Assembly (NCBI RefSeq): GCF_958450345.1
Contig: NC_088784.1
Span: 41,788,278-41,852,277 of the forward strand
Reading direction: 5' to 3'
Length of the DNA: 64,000 nucleotides
Source of the DNA: Calliphora vicina
Taxonomy: Eukaryota > Arthropoda > Insecta > Diptera > Calliphoridae
This document shows, piece after piece, positions 36,903 to 48,691 of the stretch. The notes beneath the pieces were generated by a model that made no database searches, was not told the origin of the DNA, and saw only the letters and a list, made by a program, of their open reading frames with translations. The position numbers were made by a program, and so were the translations under genes. Numbering within the stretch: position 1 is the stretch's first letter; every line of letters begins with the position of its first letter.

Positions 36903-39050
36903 TAAATAAAAAGGCAAAATTTAGCCTCAAAAAAGCTAAACTGGCAACACAGGTCCTCTACTATGTGTTCGTACATCACTTTTTAATCGCTCCAGTAGTT
37001 GAGAAGTTACAGATTTATTACCACTTTTTTCCGATCAACTCCACTGTGTACCATCAAGCATCGAACAATGCATTTCATACGAAACTTCTACAGCCATTCT
37101 ATTTACGTCAAGAACACTGCACTCTAAGTTTCCTATTACTTCAGTAATGTTATTATATTCATTACGAATTAGTTCAGGGTAATCTTTTGTAAGCAAAAAC
37201 TTAAGGTAATTAGTTGAAGAAGATTATTTGTTACTCCACATTATTTCTTTTGAATTAATATTCATGATTCTGTAAAATAATATTAAGTATCAGCAACGTG
37301 GTATTCACTTAGTCAAGTAGAACAAATGCTACTAAAGCATTGTTTATAGCGACTATGTCTGGAGCTACCATCATACTTCTTTATTTTTGGACTTAGCAGT
37401 AATCAGTAGCAGTTTTATAGTATTATTATTGGTGCTTGAATTGATTATTGCTTTTTGGCTTCAACTAAACACTTTCTCGAATTGGTGTCGAAACACCTTT
37501 ATAAATATTGTAAAACTATAACACACTATATCTGAGGCCTACACAGTTATGATAGGCCTGCACAGTATATGACAATATACATATATAAGCAAAGTTGTCA
37601 TAAAACAAATGAATCTTCTTTGACAAATACTTAAAATACTTAACTGAAATAAAATTAAATTTATGAAGTTGTTAAACTTTAAAACTTAATGATGGTCTTT
37701 GCATCCTGGAAACAAAACAGAAAAACAGTAAAAACACAAACTCAGACACAAACCATGCCAACATAGGCACATAGATAAATTTTCATAATATTAATAATTA
37801 TTTTTAATTACTTCAGTTTTATTACAGTGTCTTCTAAACGTTCTAAACGGCAATCATACACACAAATTCATACTTTCGAATGATTACACTCCAAGCTTAA
37901 ATTATAGAATATCTCTGTAGCCCATGCCTTGCCCACCATGACTATGAACCTTAAACCAAGTTAAATGTGAAGTGTGGTCATAATGGAATAACTACCACTC
38001 GCATTCGAATGGAAATGAAAATGTGAGCCAAAGAAAAAGTTTTGTTTGTAGACAAGTATGAGTATTTTGAAATGAGAGCAGGAGGAGGAGTGAAGTAAAT
38101 TAGATGAATGTGTGAAATAAACATTACACGTAAAACCATTAAATAAAACAAAATATGAATGATGACACATTTATGTTGAATTTCATCTCATTCTGTCCTG
38201 TGTTGGGCACAAGAGGAGATTTTAATACAAATTTTACTCAAGGGACCAGCAAAAACTTTCGACAACTTTCAGTTTATTTAGGTTTAAAAGATTTAAATAA
38301 ATCTCTTTTGTTTTTAATTATTAATTTAGTTAGCTGTTGTTCTCTTTTTTTCTCAACAAAACCACTTGACCACGACCTTACACAAAAGGGGCAGTTTACA
38401 TTGTCACACAAGCAATATGATCCGTCAAAATTTTATTTTAATGAAACCATCTGAAAATTCGCATGAAAATTTCATAGTTTGGATATACTAATATAAGGCT
38501 CCAAGATTGTATGGGCGAAGAAACATTTCAGGGTACAGGCCGTCCCCCACTCGAGGTGCATTTAAAAGGGGAAAAAATTATTTTTTTTAAGTTTTTGTAA
38601 AAATTTTGCCATTAAATAATTTGCAATTTAATTTAAAAGAATCGAAATGTATGCGTAATTGTCGTTCTAATGAGATACAAAAGACAAAAATTGGTTAACA
38701 AATTTTAAACAAAATTAATATATTTTGAGAAAAATTGATTTAAAAGCTATTTTTTACTTAACTCTCTAACCCGCAAAGTTTGTAATCTATATGAATAAAA
38801 ACCTAATGTCGTTGCATCAGTTGAGAACGGCTAATTTTTTTTTAAATGTTCGAATTTTAAATTGTCAAGAATAATCAAGTTTTTTTTCTTTAACGTCAAG
38901 AACAATCAAGCTTTTCCTTCAGAATGTTAAGGTTTTTGACGATATCGATCTGGCAAGCCTACATCCAAACCGACTGATGGAGCAAATACAAATATGCCAT
39001 GTGTGATGATATTTTAAATCAGATGCGTATTAGAACATAAAATCCAAATT
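36903..39050. other. AT-rich DNA, no gene recognised
   Basis: No transposon or gene identified. A 99-codon ORF at 38155-38454 (+) and a 69-codon ORF at 37961-38170 (-) have no recognisable domain and are likely chance. Confidence 0.5.
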
Positions 39051-39165
39051 TGCAACTGAGCTAGAAAATTTACAATGATGCTGTGATATTAATTGAGGAC
39101 ATGTGCTTGATGATGTCGAACAAGGTATTATCTGAGTTAGGCATGACAGCTCCCAAACAAATTTC
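39051..39165 (+). pseudogene. Helitron replicase-helicase scrap (pre-helicase region)
   Basis: An open 30-codon stretch at about 39068-39157 reads IYNDAVILIEDMC then LMMSNKVLSELGMTAP. This matches the region just N-terminal to the helicase domain in insect Helitron proteins, where a conserved IEDLC...LSELGM pattern occurs. Flanking frames are broken. Given the Helitron helicase pieces at 40530-41243 on the same strand, this is probably part of the same element, separated by ~1.37 kb of later or unrelated DNA. Motifs were recalled from the family, not searched. Confidence 0.65.
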
Positions 39166-40180
39166 AAGTGTCGTGAAAACTGAAATTGCCAGATTAAAGA
39201 GCACAAAATTCTACATCAGCATGCAAAAAGTTAATGTGAAATATTAAAAGGTATTTTTATAGTCACGTGTTGAAATTACAAATTGTGAGAAAAAAACCTA
39301 AAAAATTTATAAAAAAAATAAAAAATTGCGCAAATAAATAATATTTCTGATAGGTAGTTTAAAAAAATTAACAAATCTAATTATGCAAACATCAAGTTCA
39401 GGTATTTATTGATATGTTTTGGTTAAATTTAAATTTGAATTATTTGTGGAAGTGGCTTTGATATTAGCTTTTATATTGGAAGTGCAAAAAAAAATGGATT
39501 TTGTCAGTTCAAATCGACATAAAGTTATTAGCTGGGCTCAGCTGGGTAGAGAATTTAATATAATTCAAAAGTTAGGCGTTGTTTCAGAAAAAATTAGGTT
39601 GCGCATAGCTGCGCCTCATAAGTTATATGTAAATTAGTAAAAGCTTCACCCTTTAAGTCTACCATCAAAAAGCACTTTGCGATTCGATAAACGTTTTATT
39701 GCTGTCGTTATCGTTGTTGTTTTTGTTTTTTTTTTTTTTATTTTATAAGAGATGTACAAGTGTTGTGATTAATAATACGAGAGTCACGTGTGAGTCAGGC
39801 CTGGACGTGGCTATATTCTTGTATTATAATGAGATAAACAATAATAAACTTTTACCAATTACTTTTCTTTATTTCAGTTTAGTTTTCCATCCGTAGATTT
39901 TTCAATCGTGAATGAATAGCATGTTAGTGAGCCCGATCGCGAGAATTTTAAAGTTTTATATCGGGAGCAAGTTATCACTGACGTTCAGATCTGTAGTTTA
40001 TATATTGTCTCATTTTAAATATTGTGTTGTATAAATTTCAAAGCAGTGCATTTAAACTTTGCAAGTCTTTTAGTGGTAGGAGTTGGGAAAGATCTCTATT
40101 ATTCAACCTCCCATTACTAGTTAATATAATAATATCATCTTAAAACAATAGTTTTTTATCAATAACATGCATACATTTAG
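39166..40180. other. DNA separating two Helitron pieces
   Basis: AT-rich. Holds a T-rich run at about 39727 and short ORFs of 72 and 65 codons without domains. No clear inserted-element ends were identified, so the cause of the split is unresolved. Confidence 0.5.
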
Positions 40181-40187
40181 TGTGACT

Positions 40188-40410
40188 CACTGATGTAGTT
40201 CTATAGATATAAGAGAATTAATAATTCATTTGTATGGGGGGAACCCGATTCCACCCTCGTATACCCTTCCTATTTTGGCGGAGCGTGTAGTTTGTTTTTA
40301 GAGTTACCCGCAGCAAAATTAGTGTGCATAACTATTGTAGTTCTATAGATATAGCACAGTTAATAATTATTTTATGTGGTGGGTAATTGACTTCCCCCTC
40401 CTATATCCCT
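40188..40410. repeat. ~144-bp direct repeat, two diverged units
   Basis: GTAGTTCTATAGATATA occurs at about 40195 and again at about 40339. Each copy is followed by TTAATAATT..TT, a TATGGGG/TATGTGG motif and a C-rich pyrimidine stretch (CCACCCTCGTATACCCTTCC, CCCCCTCCTATATCCC). Probably part of a dispersed fly repeat; it lies inside the gap between the Helitron pieces. Confidence 0.65.
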
Positions 40411-40529
40411 AAAATTTTGTTACAATATGCGGATTGGTCTAAGGCCTAACCACGTAAAATTTTGCGAGCGTCGCTATTATTGTTGTTGAGATATTAATAA
40501 ATCCGTAAAAAGAGGCATTTGACACCACT

Positions 40530-41243
40530 GTGCAACGATACGTCCTCAGTATGATATTTCACTTGCTTCATCGGGAATTGCAGCTACGTTGTTAGAAGGC
40601 AGTCGAACTGCTCATTCAGCACTCAACTTGCCATTGAATATGCAAATCAATGAAAATCCAACATGCAACATTTCCAAGAACAGTGCGATACCCAAAAGTT
40701 TTGCAGCAAAGCAAGCTGATCGTTTGGGATGAGTCCACAATGACGCATAAAAAGTCTTTGGAGGCATTCGACAAACCCGGTTTGGTTTGCCAGTGATTCC
40801 ACGGTCAACGCCAGCCGATGAACTTAATGCATGTTTGAAGTTGTCCGTTTTGTGGAAACACGTCAAGAAACTGAAATTGACTGTGAACATGCATTTCGAG
40901 CTGCAGAACGATCAATCTGGAGAAGTATTTTCCAAACAATTGCTAGACATTGGCAACGGCAAAATCCCGGTTGACATTTCGACAAGCTGCATTCAATTTT
41001 CCGTAATTTTCCGAATTAATAACCGAACTCATGCGAAAGGTGTTTCCAAACATTGCACCAAATTACAAAAATCATGATTGGTTAAGCGAACGTGCTATAT
41101 TGGCTGCGAAAAACATTGATGTCGACGAAATGAATTTTAATAATTGAAAGTGAGATTTATGACGTAGAAATCGGTGGATTCTGTTACACCCCAAGATGAT
41201 GTCGTCAGCTATTCAACCGAGTTTTTAACATCGCTGGAATTCA
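40530..41243 (+). pseudogene. Helitron PIF1-like helicase relic
   Basis: Frame-shifted remains of the helicase domain of a rolling-circle (Helitron) transposase. Matching blocks in order are SSGIAATLLEGSRTAHSAL (about 40569), LPLNMQINENPTCNISKNSA, LIVWDESTMTHKKS (about 40719, with the Walker B-like WDE), LPVIPRSTPADELNACLK (about 40787), WKHVKKLKLTVNM, LLDIGNGKIPVDIS (about 40943), and YSTEFLTSLE (about 41210). The Walker A block expected upstream is missing. About 25 residues between KSLEAF and LPVIPR, where a GDFRQ-type motif normally lies, are deleted. It ends abruptly at about 41243 at a Tc1-like relic of opposite orientation. Inactive. Confidence 0.85.
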
Positions 41244-42077
41244 TTTGTTTATGGGTGGGTTCATATGTTTTACATCGACTTTGTTGCTTCGATACCAATC
41301 CATGATAGCTTTGGAATAGTGGCAAGATGCCGAATCGAGCTAAAACTTTACTGAAGAATGGTGTTGTTGGCAGACGTTTTTGAAAACATTCTTTGATGTA
41401 AATATCCGAAGTCATAGTTGTAGAGGTTACAAACGGAGCACTCTTAAGACCGCAACTGCAAATAAATTTATCCAGTTTTGTATATTTATATTTTTGATTG
41501 ACATTCCCGCGGCAGTAATATTTTGCTTTTCTGTACGATATGACCGTAATGCTATGTTCACACTTGGGCTTTTAAACGCGTAAAGGTGGCCGATGCTACA
41601 TCATAGTCGGTTTGAGGTATGTTCATGTGATTCTATGTGATAATGAAGTGATTAAGTTTTAATTATGTCAATTTAAATGTATGGATAATCATCTCGATTT
41701 TGAAGTGATTGGAGCTTAATCACGTTTGAGATGATTAACTCTACAAATGTGAACATAATATAAGCCAGCATCCAGGCGTATTCTTCGTGCTGTACTACGA
41801 CTGGTTTATATTTTTTGGCGAGATCATTATCAGATAAACCAGGATTTTGTTTAATACAACGCATTATTTTCGTTGTAAGGTCTTGGTATCGTCTGCTAAC
41901 TTTTTTCTTATGATCCGTGTTTAAGGTTCCTCTGTAACGTTTTATAACATCATTCACAGTACTTTTTGGAAGCTTCAGTTTTTTTGCTATCATTGCACCT
42001 GACCATGTTGGATTTTTTAGAAAATTGTGCACAATTTTTTTTCTAGTTTGATTTTCCATTGCTCGCCACGTGTTCAA
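41244..42077 (-). pseudogene. Tc1-like transposase relic, split by a MITE
   Basis: The N-terminal part (about 42059 down to 41810) is open. It has RKKIVHNFLKNPTW, AKKLKLPKSTVNDVIKRYRG (paired helix-turn-helix) and a second DNA-binding block, RRYQDLTTKIMRCIKQNPGL. The C-terminal part (about 41415 down to 41244) contains TSDIYIKECFQKRLP and SYHGLVSKQQS, which correspond to the region after the second catalytic acid. A 201-bp MITE (41555-41755) lies between, and the central catalytic portion is largely missing or scrambled. The C-terminal end abuts the Helitron relic. It is a different family member from the relic at 29310. Confidence 0.8.
41555..41755. mobile_element. 201-bp MITE with TA duplication
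   Basis: Inverted ends TGTTCACACTTG (41555-41566) and CAAATGTGAACA (41744-41755), 11 of 12 matching, are flanked by TA on each side (41553-41554 and 41756-41757). The interior has further partial self-complementarity (TAATCAC/GTGATTA-type motifs). Size, TIRs and TA flanks fit a Tc1/mariner-mobilised MITE. It sits inside the Tc1-like relic. Confidence 0.88.
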
Positions 42078-44070
42078 AAATTAATATACTAATTTGGAAT
42101 ATTGACAGAATAACGGTTGGTTTGTTTAGAAAGTCATGCCAAAAGAAAACTAAAATGTTGCGACTATTTTTTTTTTTTGTAAAAAGCTTCAACAGTGCGA
42201 CCGGATTATATGTGAATAATGCTTTACACATTTGTATCTTATAATGTCTGATATTCGATGTGCGATCTTGGATATAATAACCCAAAAGTAATATTTTCTT
42301 TAAAACAATTACAGTTGAAGTGTGTATAGTTACGCAAGATTCAGCAACAAATTATTTTTTTCTATTGTAAAATCTTAATTCTCAAGACAAAAACTTGAAA
42401 AACGTAATTGACAGAATCATACATTTTAATGGTTTTATGTTTCAAAGAAAATAATTTGTTACGTTTTATCAAATTATCGTTAAATGTAAGATCTTATCGA
42501 TCACATAATAACATATAATACAATAAATCATTGTCAACCGCTCATTAAACGTGGCATAGAATTCAAAAGATATTTTAATTTTTACATTTGAAGCTTTTGC
42601 TAACAACAAGAACAAAAAATGCAATAAATATCTGCAGCTTCATAAAATGTATGAAATATAAAAGTAATTGCGGTTGTTGGTTATGGCATTCGCACAATAA
42701 ACTGAAATACAAATGAAAAGAATTTATGTTTATGCATTTTGTGTGTTTGTTTAAGAAACACTATAAAACACAAAACAAGAAGCCAACGCGAAGATATTCT
42801 TTTGTACAAGTGTGTTTGAGTTGAGTGCGTTTGAGTAAAAGTGTGTTGATGAATTGAATGAGGATCCTTTGGCATAGAGTTAGTTTGTTTTATATCCTTG
42901 TTCCGTTGCATTCATGGCATTGTTGAGTAGACAGTTTATAAAATGATACAAACATTCTACTTCCACTTCCACTTCTTTCAGTTATTTGTACTAAGTATTT
43001 ATATCAGTAGTTGGCCTATGCTGTGTACCCGAGTTCGTGCTTAAACGAATAATAGTACAAATAATAATAATAATAAAAATGGGCAACAAAATATGAGGTT
43101 AATTATGTTTTTTCTCTATTTTTCCTCTCTGAAGACCCCAGGCAAAATAGAATGCGAATAGCAGAAATAAATAACTAAATAATACTCAGGCCAAGTTTCA
43201 AAGCCTTCGAAACTAATACTCGCAGTAGTACACTTTCATTCATACATTCATTCATTGTTCAGTTGTTCGTATCTAGTTTTGTATGTAAGTATCTATGAGT
43301 TTGTAGTGAGTGCACTTGTTTGAAAAGTTACTTGGAGGAATGTACGATGTATGATTTCATTTTTTTATTTATTTGGATTTTATAAACTGACCTGGTCTTT
43401 AACACAGAAAATAAATTATTTTCTAACAAGTAAATATGTATGACTACACAATAACATACTAACAATCCGTGCAGCTTTTGGAACTAGTTCCCCTAAGAGG
43501 AGAGTGTTAGATAATAAAAAATAATATTTACTCATTTTAATTTTTTATGTAAATTCTGAAATTCTTTATTAAGCAACTCACCGCTTAAGAAGGATCATGA
43601 CCTTTCTATTTTATTGCCGCTATGTTCGAACATTTTGTAACAATAAGTGTGACACGAAAATTGCTGCCTCTAAAACTGCAGGGACTGTAGCTGTACAATT
43701 CCAACACTGACACATAAACACACACACTTCCATTATAAAATACACAGATAGAACCAGAAAAATAAAATGTTGCACTATAAAAAATGTCCTCGTTGTTGTA
43801 AATTTTTTATGTTGCGCTCCATTTCGGTGATGATGCAGTCAGTGATGCATTACGAGTACAACAAGATTTTTGCATTTCCCTTAACATCTCCTAGATACAA
43901 AATGGCCAAGCAGGCAAGCTACCACGACAAAGAGCTTCAGAAACAGAAACATAAGTACAATGTAATATTTGCAAGTATCTTATTAGATTAATGTATTTGT
44001 ACATATAGACATACCTACATTCATACATATATAACTATGTACATACATTAAGGTGGCTCTAATTTAGCAA
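42078..44070. other. AT-rich DNA, no gene recognised
   Basis: Simple-sequence patches include AATAATAATAATAAT near 43061, TTCATTCATACATTCATTCA near 43236 and ACACACACA near 43720. A 74-codon ORF at 43767-43991 has a locally higher GC block, but no domain or good splice context could be established. No transposon ends recognised. Confidence 0.5.
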
Positions 44071-44074
44071 TTTT

Positions 44075-46370
44075 TAGGTATAGAGTCCAGTGTAGAGCTT
44101 AAGGAAATCAAGGAGTCCTTGGAAGAATTAGACTATAGTATACGAATTGTGGTCAATATCTTCAAGATTCCACAACCATTATTTCATGAAATTCATCCAA
44201 TATACTCCATACGGTATTTGTTGAATCACAGAGTAACAGTTGAGGAACCTATTAAACGCAATAATCCTGTACAATGAGAAAACTGTCAGTAATTTGGCCA
44301 CACGAAGAACTACTGCACTGTACGAACTGTATGTGTTGCATGCGGACACTTGCATTCTTCAACTGAATGTGATATTAGAAAATGCGGAAACTGTGGAGGC
44401 GATCATTTTGCTAACGATCGCGGATGCCCATTATTGAAAAGAATAAGAGATAGAAAAAAGTAGTTAAGACGCGAAATAGTTGAACCAGTAAATCTGAACT
44501 GCAGTTCCTATCCGACAACTTCTGGAGTTCCCACACCAAATAAATGTAATAAAGAGATTCTAGTTCAGTCTGGAATCGACTCCTATGCTAATATTTTAAA
44601 GTCTGATAATAAACAACCTAGTGTCGCAAAAAATTCGGGAGGTTTAGAAAATTTACTAAATACTCTTGCAAACAACATAACCTCACTTAACCGAAACATG
44701 TCAGATTTCATGAGAGTCCAGAACCAAATGATACAAATGAGAGCTGTCTTGTACCAGCTCAAAACTGAGGTGTCACATTTTATGAACGAAAAAAATATAG
44801 ATGTATGTTAATCTCGGAGACTCACTTAACAAATAGATATAATTTTCATATTACAAGTTTCATATTTCATCTCACGAATCATCCTGATGTTAAGGCACAC
44901 GGTGGCACTGGCATTTTCATTAGAAATAGGATCAAATATTATACCCTAGACAAATTCTCTAAAGAATTGTCCATTCGATTAGAATTTTTTAATACACTAG
45001 AAGATCGTTTCCTGGCTTGTGGTGACTACAACGCTAAGCATACATACTGGATTAATGAATCCCAAAGGCAGACAGCTGTACCTGACTCTAGTTGATCGAA
45101 AAAATTGCTTAGATTTTATTTCACCAGGTCAGCCCACTTATTGGCCTTCTGATCCTAGACAAATCCGTGATCTAATAGATTTTGCCATATCAAGGAATTT
45201 AAATAGAAACTCTATTACTTTCAAGACTGATTGGTTGAAATATATAAAATACATCAGCCTCCATATCCACACTGAATATATCATACAGTGTGAGGAAGAT
45301 ATCAAGAATTGCATCAGAGATTTCAAGTCTCTTATCTTTTCGTCCTTGGAACACTTTAAGTGCCAAATTGCCAAACATAAAATGAATATTTCTAATGCAA
45401 CATAATATATCTCCTGCTGATAAGAGATCCTTCGGAAGAGGATCGCAGAAATCGAAACTATATTGAAAGTTTAACCAGTATTAAGAAATCACACTTCTGC
45501 CTTTGGAAGTTAGCTAAGAACATTAAGCCATGGAAGCCGATATAGGGTCAAAGACCGATAGGAAAATCTGATGGTACCTGGACACGTAGTGCAAAGGATA
45601 AAGCCATAGTTTTCGCTGAACATATAATTACATAATGTGTTTCAACCAAACCCCCAACAAATAATTTTGTACTAGGGGACTTACCTGCTCGCGTAGAAAG
45701 AGACTCTGAACTAATCAATGTTGGTTTAGAAGATGTTCAGAAAATTATCATTTAATTTCAACTTCCATGATTGGAAACCTACCAGATGTGGCAATTATTG
45801 TGCCCACAGTATTATTCAATACGATCATGTCTCTAGGAGTTTTTCCGAACGATTGGAAAATCTCCCAAATTATAATGATACCCAAGCCAGGAAAGGATTT
45901 GACATTGGCTTCATCCTACAGGTTTATTGCCTTGTTTATCTAAACTATTTACGAAAATAATTGAAGGGAAAATTTTAACATTCTTAATTAGTCAACACAT
46001 TTTGCCAGATCATCAGTTCGGATTCCGTGAGCTTCACAGAACAATTGAGCAAATTAACCGCCTAAATGGAGAGATACGAAAATCTTTCGAACTAAAAAAG
46101 TACTGTTCGGCAATATTTCTAGATGTTGCCTAGGCTTTTGACAAGGTTTGGTATAAAAGTCTAATACACAAGATTAAATACTGGAGTATTACATGTGTAC
46201 TAGAAATGCGGATTATGTGACAAGCGACTATGCGATCAGTGCTGGTGTACCTCAGGGTAGTGTTCTGGGACCAAACCTCTACCTATTATACACCGCTGAG
46301 TACTAAAAATTATCCATTTCCAACTTTGCAGATGACACTGCAAATCTTAGTTCTCGAAGAAATAGGATCG
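44075..46370 (+). pseudogene. decayed Jockey-clade element, ORF1 and ORF2 remnants
   Basis: The ORF1 part begins at about 44079 with GIESSVELKEIKESLEEL, followed by IHPIYSIRYLLNHRVTVEEP and the zinc-knuckle region (CGNCGGDHF-like text at about 44384, where cysteines remain). The ORF1 tail (GGLENLLNTL, MIQM) ends near 44740. ORF2 follows with SETHLTNRYNF (about 44812), CGDYNAKHTYW (about 45019), then RT blocks FGFRELHRTIEQINRLNGEI (about 46018), FLDVA (about 46119, followed by a TAG stop), GVPQGSVLGP (about 46242) and FADDTA (about 46327). There are many stops and frameshifts and several internal deletions. Both ends are missing, and its 3' end is replaced by a dispersed repeat. It is older than the other Jockey copies in this window. 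Confidence 0.9.
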
Positions 46371-46394
46371 TTTTAAAAATGTAAAATACCTGAG

Positions 46395-46545
46395 GTGCCT
46401 ACTTTGTGGATCATTCGCCTCGCCCCTGGTTGGTCCATGAGGTCCGAATTCAAAACTTAAACTCGACAACATCTTTGCGCTGTGAAATTTCATTAAAGCC
46501 GAACCAACAGTTTAGAAGTTACAAATTTATTTCCCTATTTTTTCA
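46395..46545 (+). repeat. dispersed repeat family B, copy 1
   Basis: The segment CTACTTTGTGG...GGTCCATGAGGTCC...AAAACTTAAACTCGA...CAGTTTAGAAGTTACA recurs in diverged form at 50645-50800 and 63575-63715, always on the plus strand. No coding potential. It directly follows the truncated Jockey relic. Confidence 0.75.
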
Positions 46546-47365
46546 ATTCGTTTTTTCAACATTTTATTTTTTTATTAAATTTTTTTTCTTTGCTATTTTA
46601 ACGCAAAACTCGAAACTTCAAACTTCTAAACCTTATCTGATTTTGCTTAAATATTCAGCTTTTGTATTTGATGACGGATAACATTTCTAGACATTGGGTG
46701 CATCGAAAATCCAAAGAGTGCAAAATAAGGGCCAACCTAATATACACACATCCAAACACGTGTTTTGTTTGGTATCAACAAAAGCCTTTCGTAATAGCGA
46801 TGTTTATGTTTTTCTCTTTTGTTGGTCTTGTTATTTTTGGACATTTATTTCCTTGAAACTTTACTTTATAAATAAAGTGGATGCTTGTACATTTCAAAGA
46901 AAATTTCTATAGATTATTTTTTTTTTCGCTTTTATATAATTTGCAGATTATTTATAATTGTATTTTATTAGAATAGTTAACTCTGTTTATTTGTAACTAT
47001 ACAATGTACAAAATATATCGTCGATGATTCAACGAATTCTGTTATGTGTTTTTCACGAGGAATTCAGATGAGAAACAACTGTAATACTATTGTAGAAAAA
47101 TACAATAATTGTGTAAATCTTAAAACTAAACATTTTTTTATAAAGTTTCATGTAATGATAATAAAAATTACTAAATTGACACAAAATATTAAATGACTTC
47201 GTTTTCCTATATTCTATACATATCCTAAATAATTTGACAACGCCTCCGTCTTGTATATTCACTCGATCAAAATTTGACCGAATATCGAACACTTCCCGAA
47301 AGTCTTTTTGGGCCTAATCCGAAACAGTATTTAAAGTCACATTATCAAATGTTTATTGGCGCGAT
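46546..47365. other. AT-rich DNA, no gene recognised
   Basis: Only short ORFs; nothing recognised. Confidence 0.5.
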
Positions 47366-47369
47366 GTGT

Positions 47370-47563
47370 TTGTCACAATGCATGGCCATGTGAGATGCCT
47401 ATGGCTCTCTTGCACTTTCAATTCAATCAGTCAACACCATATCGTGAATTTTTCCAATTGTTTCTGGTATAGATACATCATCCAGAACGTTTGGCATCTT
47501 CCGTGCTGGTACGGCCACAAACAAATTTAGTAAACCACTTTTCACCATTGAAATTTATGGTAT
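47370..47563 (-). pseudogene. mariner-type transposase N-terminal scrap
   Basis: Read on the minus strand, the sequence contains EKWFTKFVCGRTSTEDAKRSG-like text (about 47554 to 47495), then PETIGKIHDMVLTD, and after a frameshift AIGISHGHA (about 47410). These correspond to the helix-turn-helix domain of mariner transposases (the STED-ERSGRP linker, KIHD-VL-D, and the GISHG recognition helix). The upstream end of the gene is cut exactly where an LTR begins at 47564. The remaining catalytic domain is not recognisable. Confidence 0.75.
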
Positions 47564-47938
47564 TGTTACGAAATTGCACTATCAGTTTTAATTTATAGGT
47601 TTAAATGTCTGGTTTCAACATCCATCATCTTTTGTATATATTGTCATTGCTGCCATCATTACTGTTAAAGCTGCTAAAATTAACATTAAATATGCTGAAA
47701 GTCTGAAATTGAACATTCCAGTTTTGTCAGTTAGATAATTCATGAAACTTCTATAAGATGGCACTCTGTATATAAATAGTAGCAGAAAATTTTAGTGTAT
47801 CATATGCACTGTTAATGATAACATCAACAGTATTACCACTGTGTAATATAAGTGTGTGTCTTAAAAGAGAGTGACTATTTAAATTGTTGTGTTAATTTAA
47901 ATAAATAAAGAGTTGTTACAATTTTTAAACTACTTAAA
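47564..47938 (+). mobile_element. partial LTR related to the two solo LTRs
   Basis: Begins TGTTACGAAATTGCAC, like the LTR ends at 30444 and 54470. It shares the promoter block (TATATAAATAGTAGCAGA at about 47771) and the polyadenylation block, with AATAAATAAAGAGTTGTTACAA nearly identical to that in the other LTRs. It ends early at about 47938, so the 3' terminal ~110 bp are missing. More diverged than the other two copies. Confidence 0.8.
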
Positions 47939-48450
47939 GTGATGATATTTTTCCGCAAAAAATAATGCTTCATGAGCAGAGGTAATTCACTTTTTTCCAA
48001 TTTCTCCTCAAGTCAATAACGCAGTTTGTTCAAATTTTGAAAGGAGTCAACTGACAGATGCCTGTTAACAGGAACAGTTTTGTCCTTTCAATTAAGAGTC
48101 TGACAATTCAAAAAATCGCTGACATACTGATCCATCCACGTACATATATTACAATAGTTTGAAACCCTAACTAAATTTTAAGTTGAATATATAAACATGA
48201 AAATGCATACATATAAAATAAATTCTTCATGGGTTTCACTTGAAAAATGAATACCACATTCTTCATACATGATTACAGGATACGCAGCAAGCACAAATTT
48301 AAAATTTTCAAAAATTATAGCTTTTTATTTTATAACAATGTACAACATCCAAAAAAATTACATGGCCAGACCAATAAATTTTGATAGAGAGACCAAAAAA
48401 ATGACACGTGTATTGGCATTTTGAAAATTTAAATCTGAATTTCATTCATA
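47939..48450. other. AT-rich spacer, nothing recognised
   Basis: No ORF or repeat boundary recognised. Confidence 0.5.
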
Positions 48451-48691
48451 AGGTCACACATCGCAAATATTTACTCAAAAAAGCGTAACCGCTTTTTTTA
48501 TCACAAATTTGTTTGACGTGTTTGCTCTTACAAGTGTTTTGTAAGATCAAACAGCGTCAAATAAAATAAAACTAAATATTTTTTTTGAACTGTCTTAAAT
48601 AAAATGAGATTTTGAAAATAAATAAAATAATTTAAATATATTTCATTTAGCGGTTACGTCTTTTTCGTCAAATATTTGTCATGTGTGACCC
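48451..48691. mobile_element. 241-bp MITE with ~43-bp inverted repeats
   Basis: The left arm 48451-48494 (AGGTCACACAT...GTAACCGCT) pairs with the right arm 48649-48691 (AGCGGTTACG...ATGTGTGACCC) with about 80% match. TA lies on each side (48449-48450 and 48692-48693). The interior is AT-rich and non-coding. Long imperfect TIRs and TA flanks suggest a foldback MITE moved by a Tc1/mariner-type transposase. Confidence 0.82.

Noticed and set aside
38155..38454. 99-codon ORF in AT-rich DNA
   Set aside because: No domain, no flanking gene signals, biased composition.
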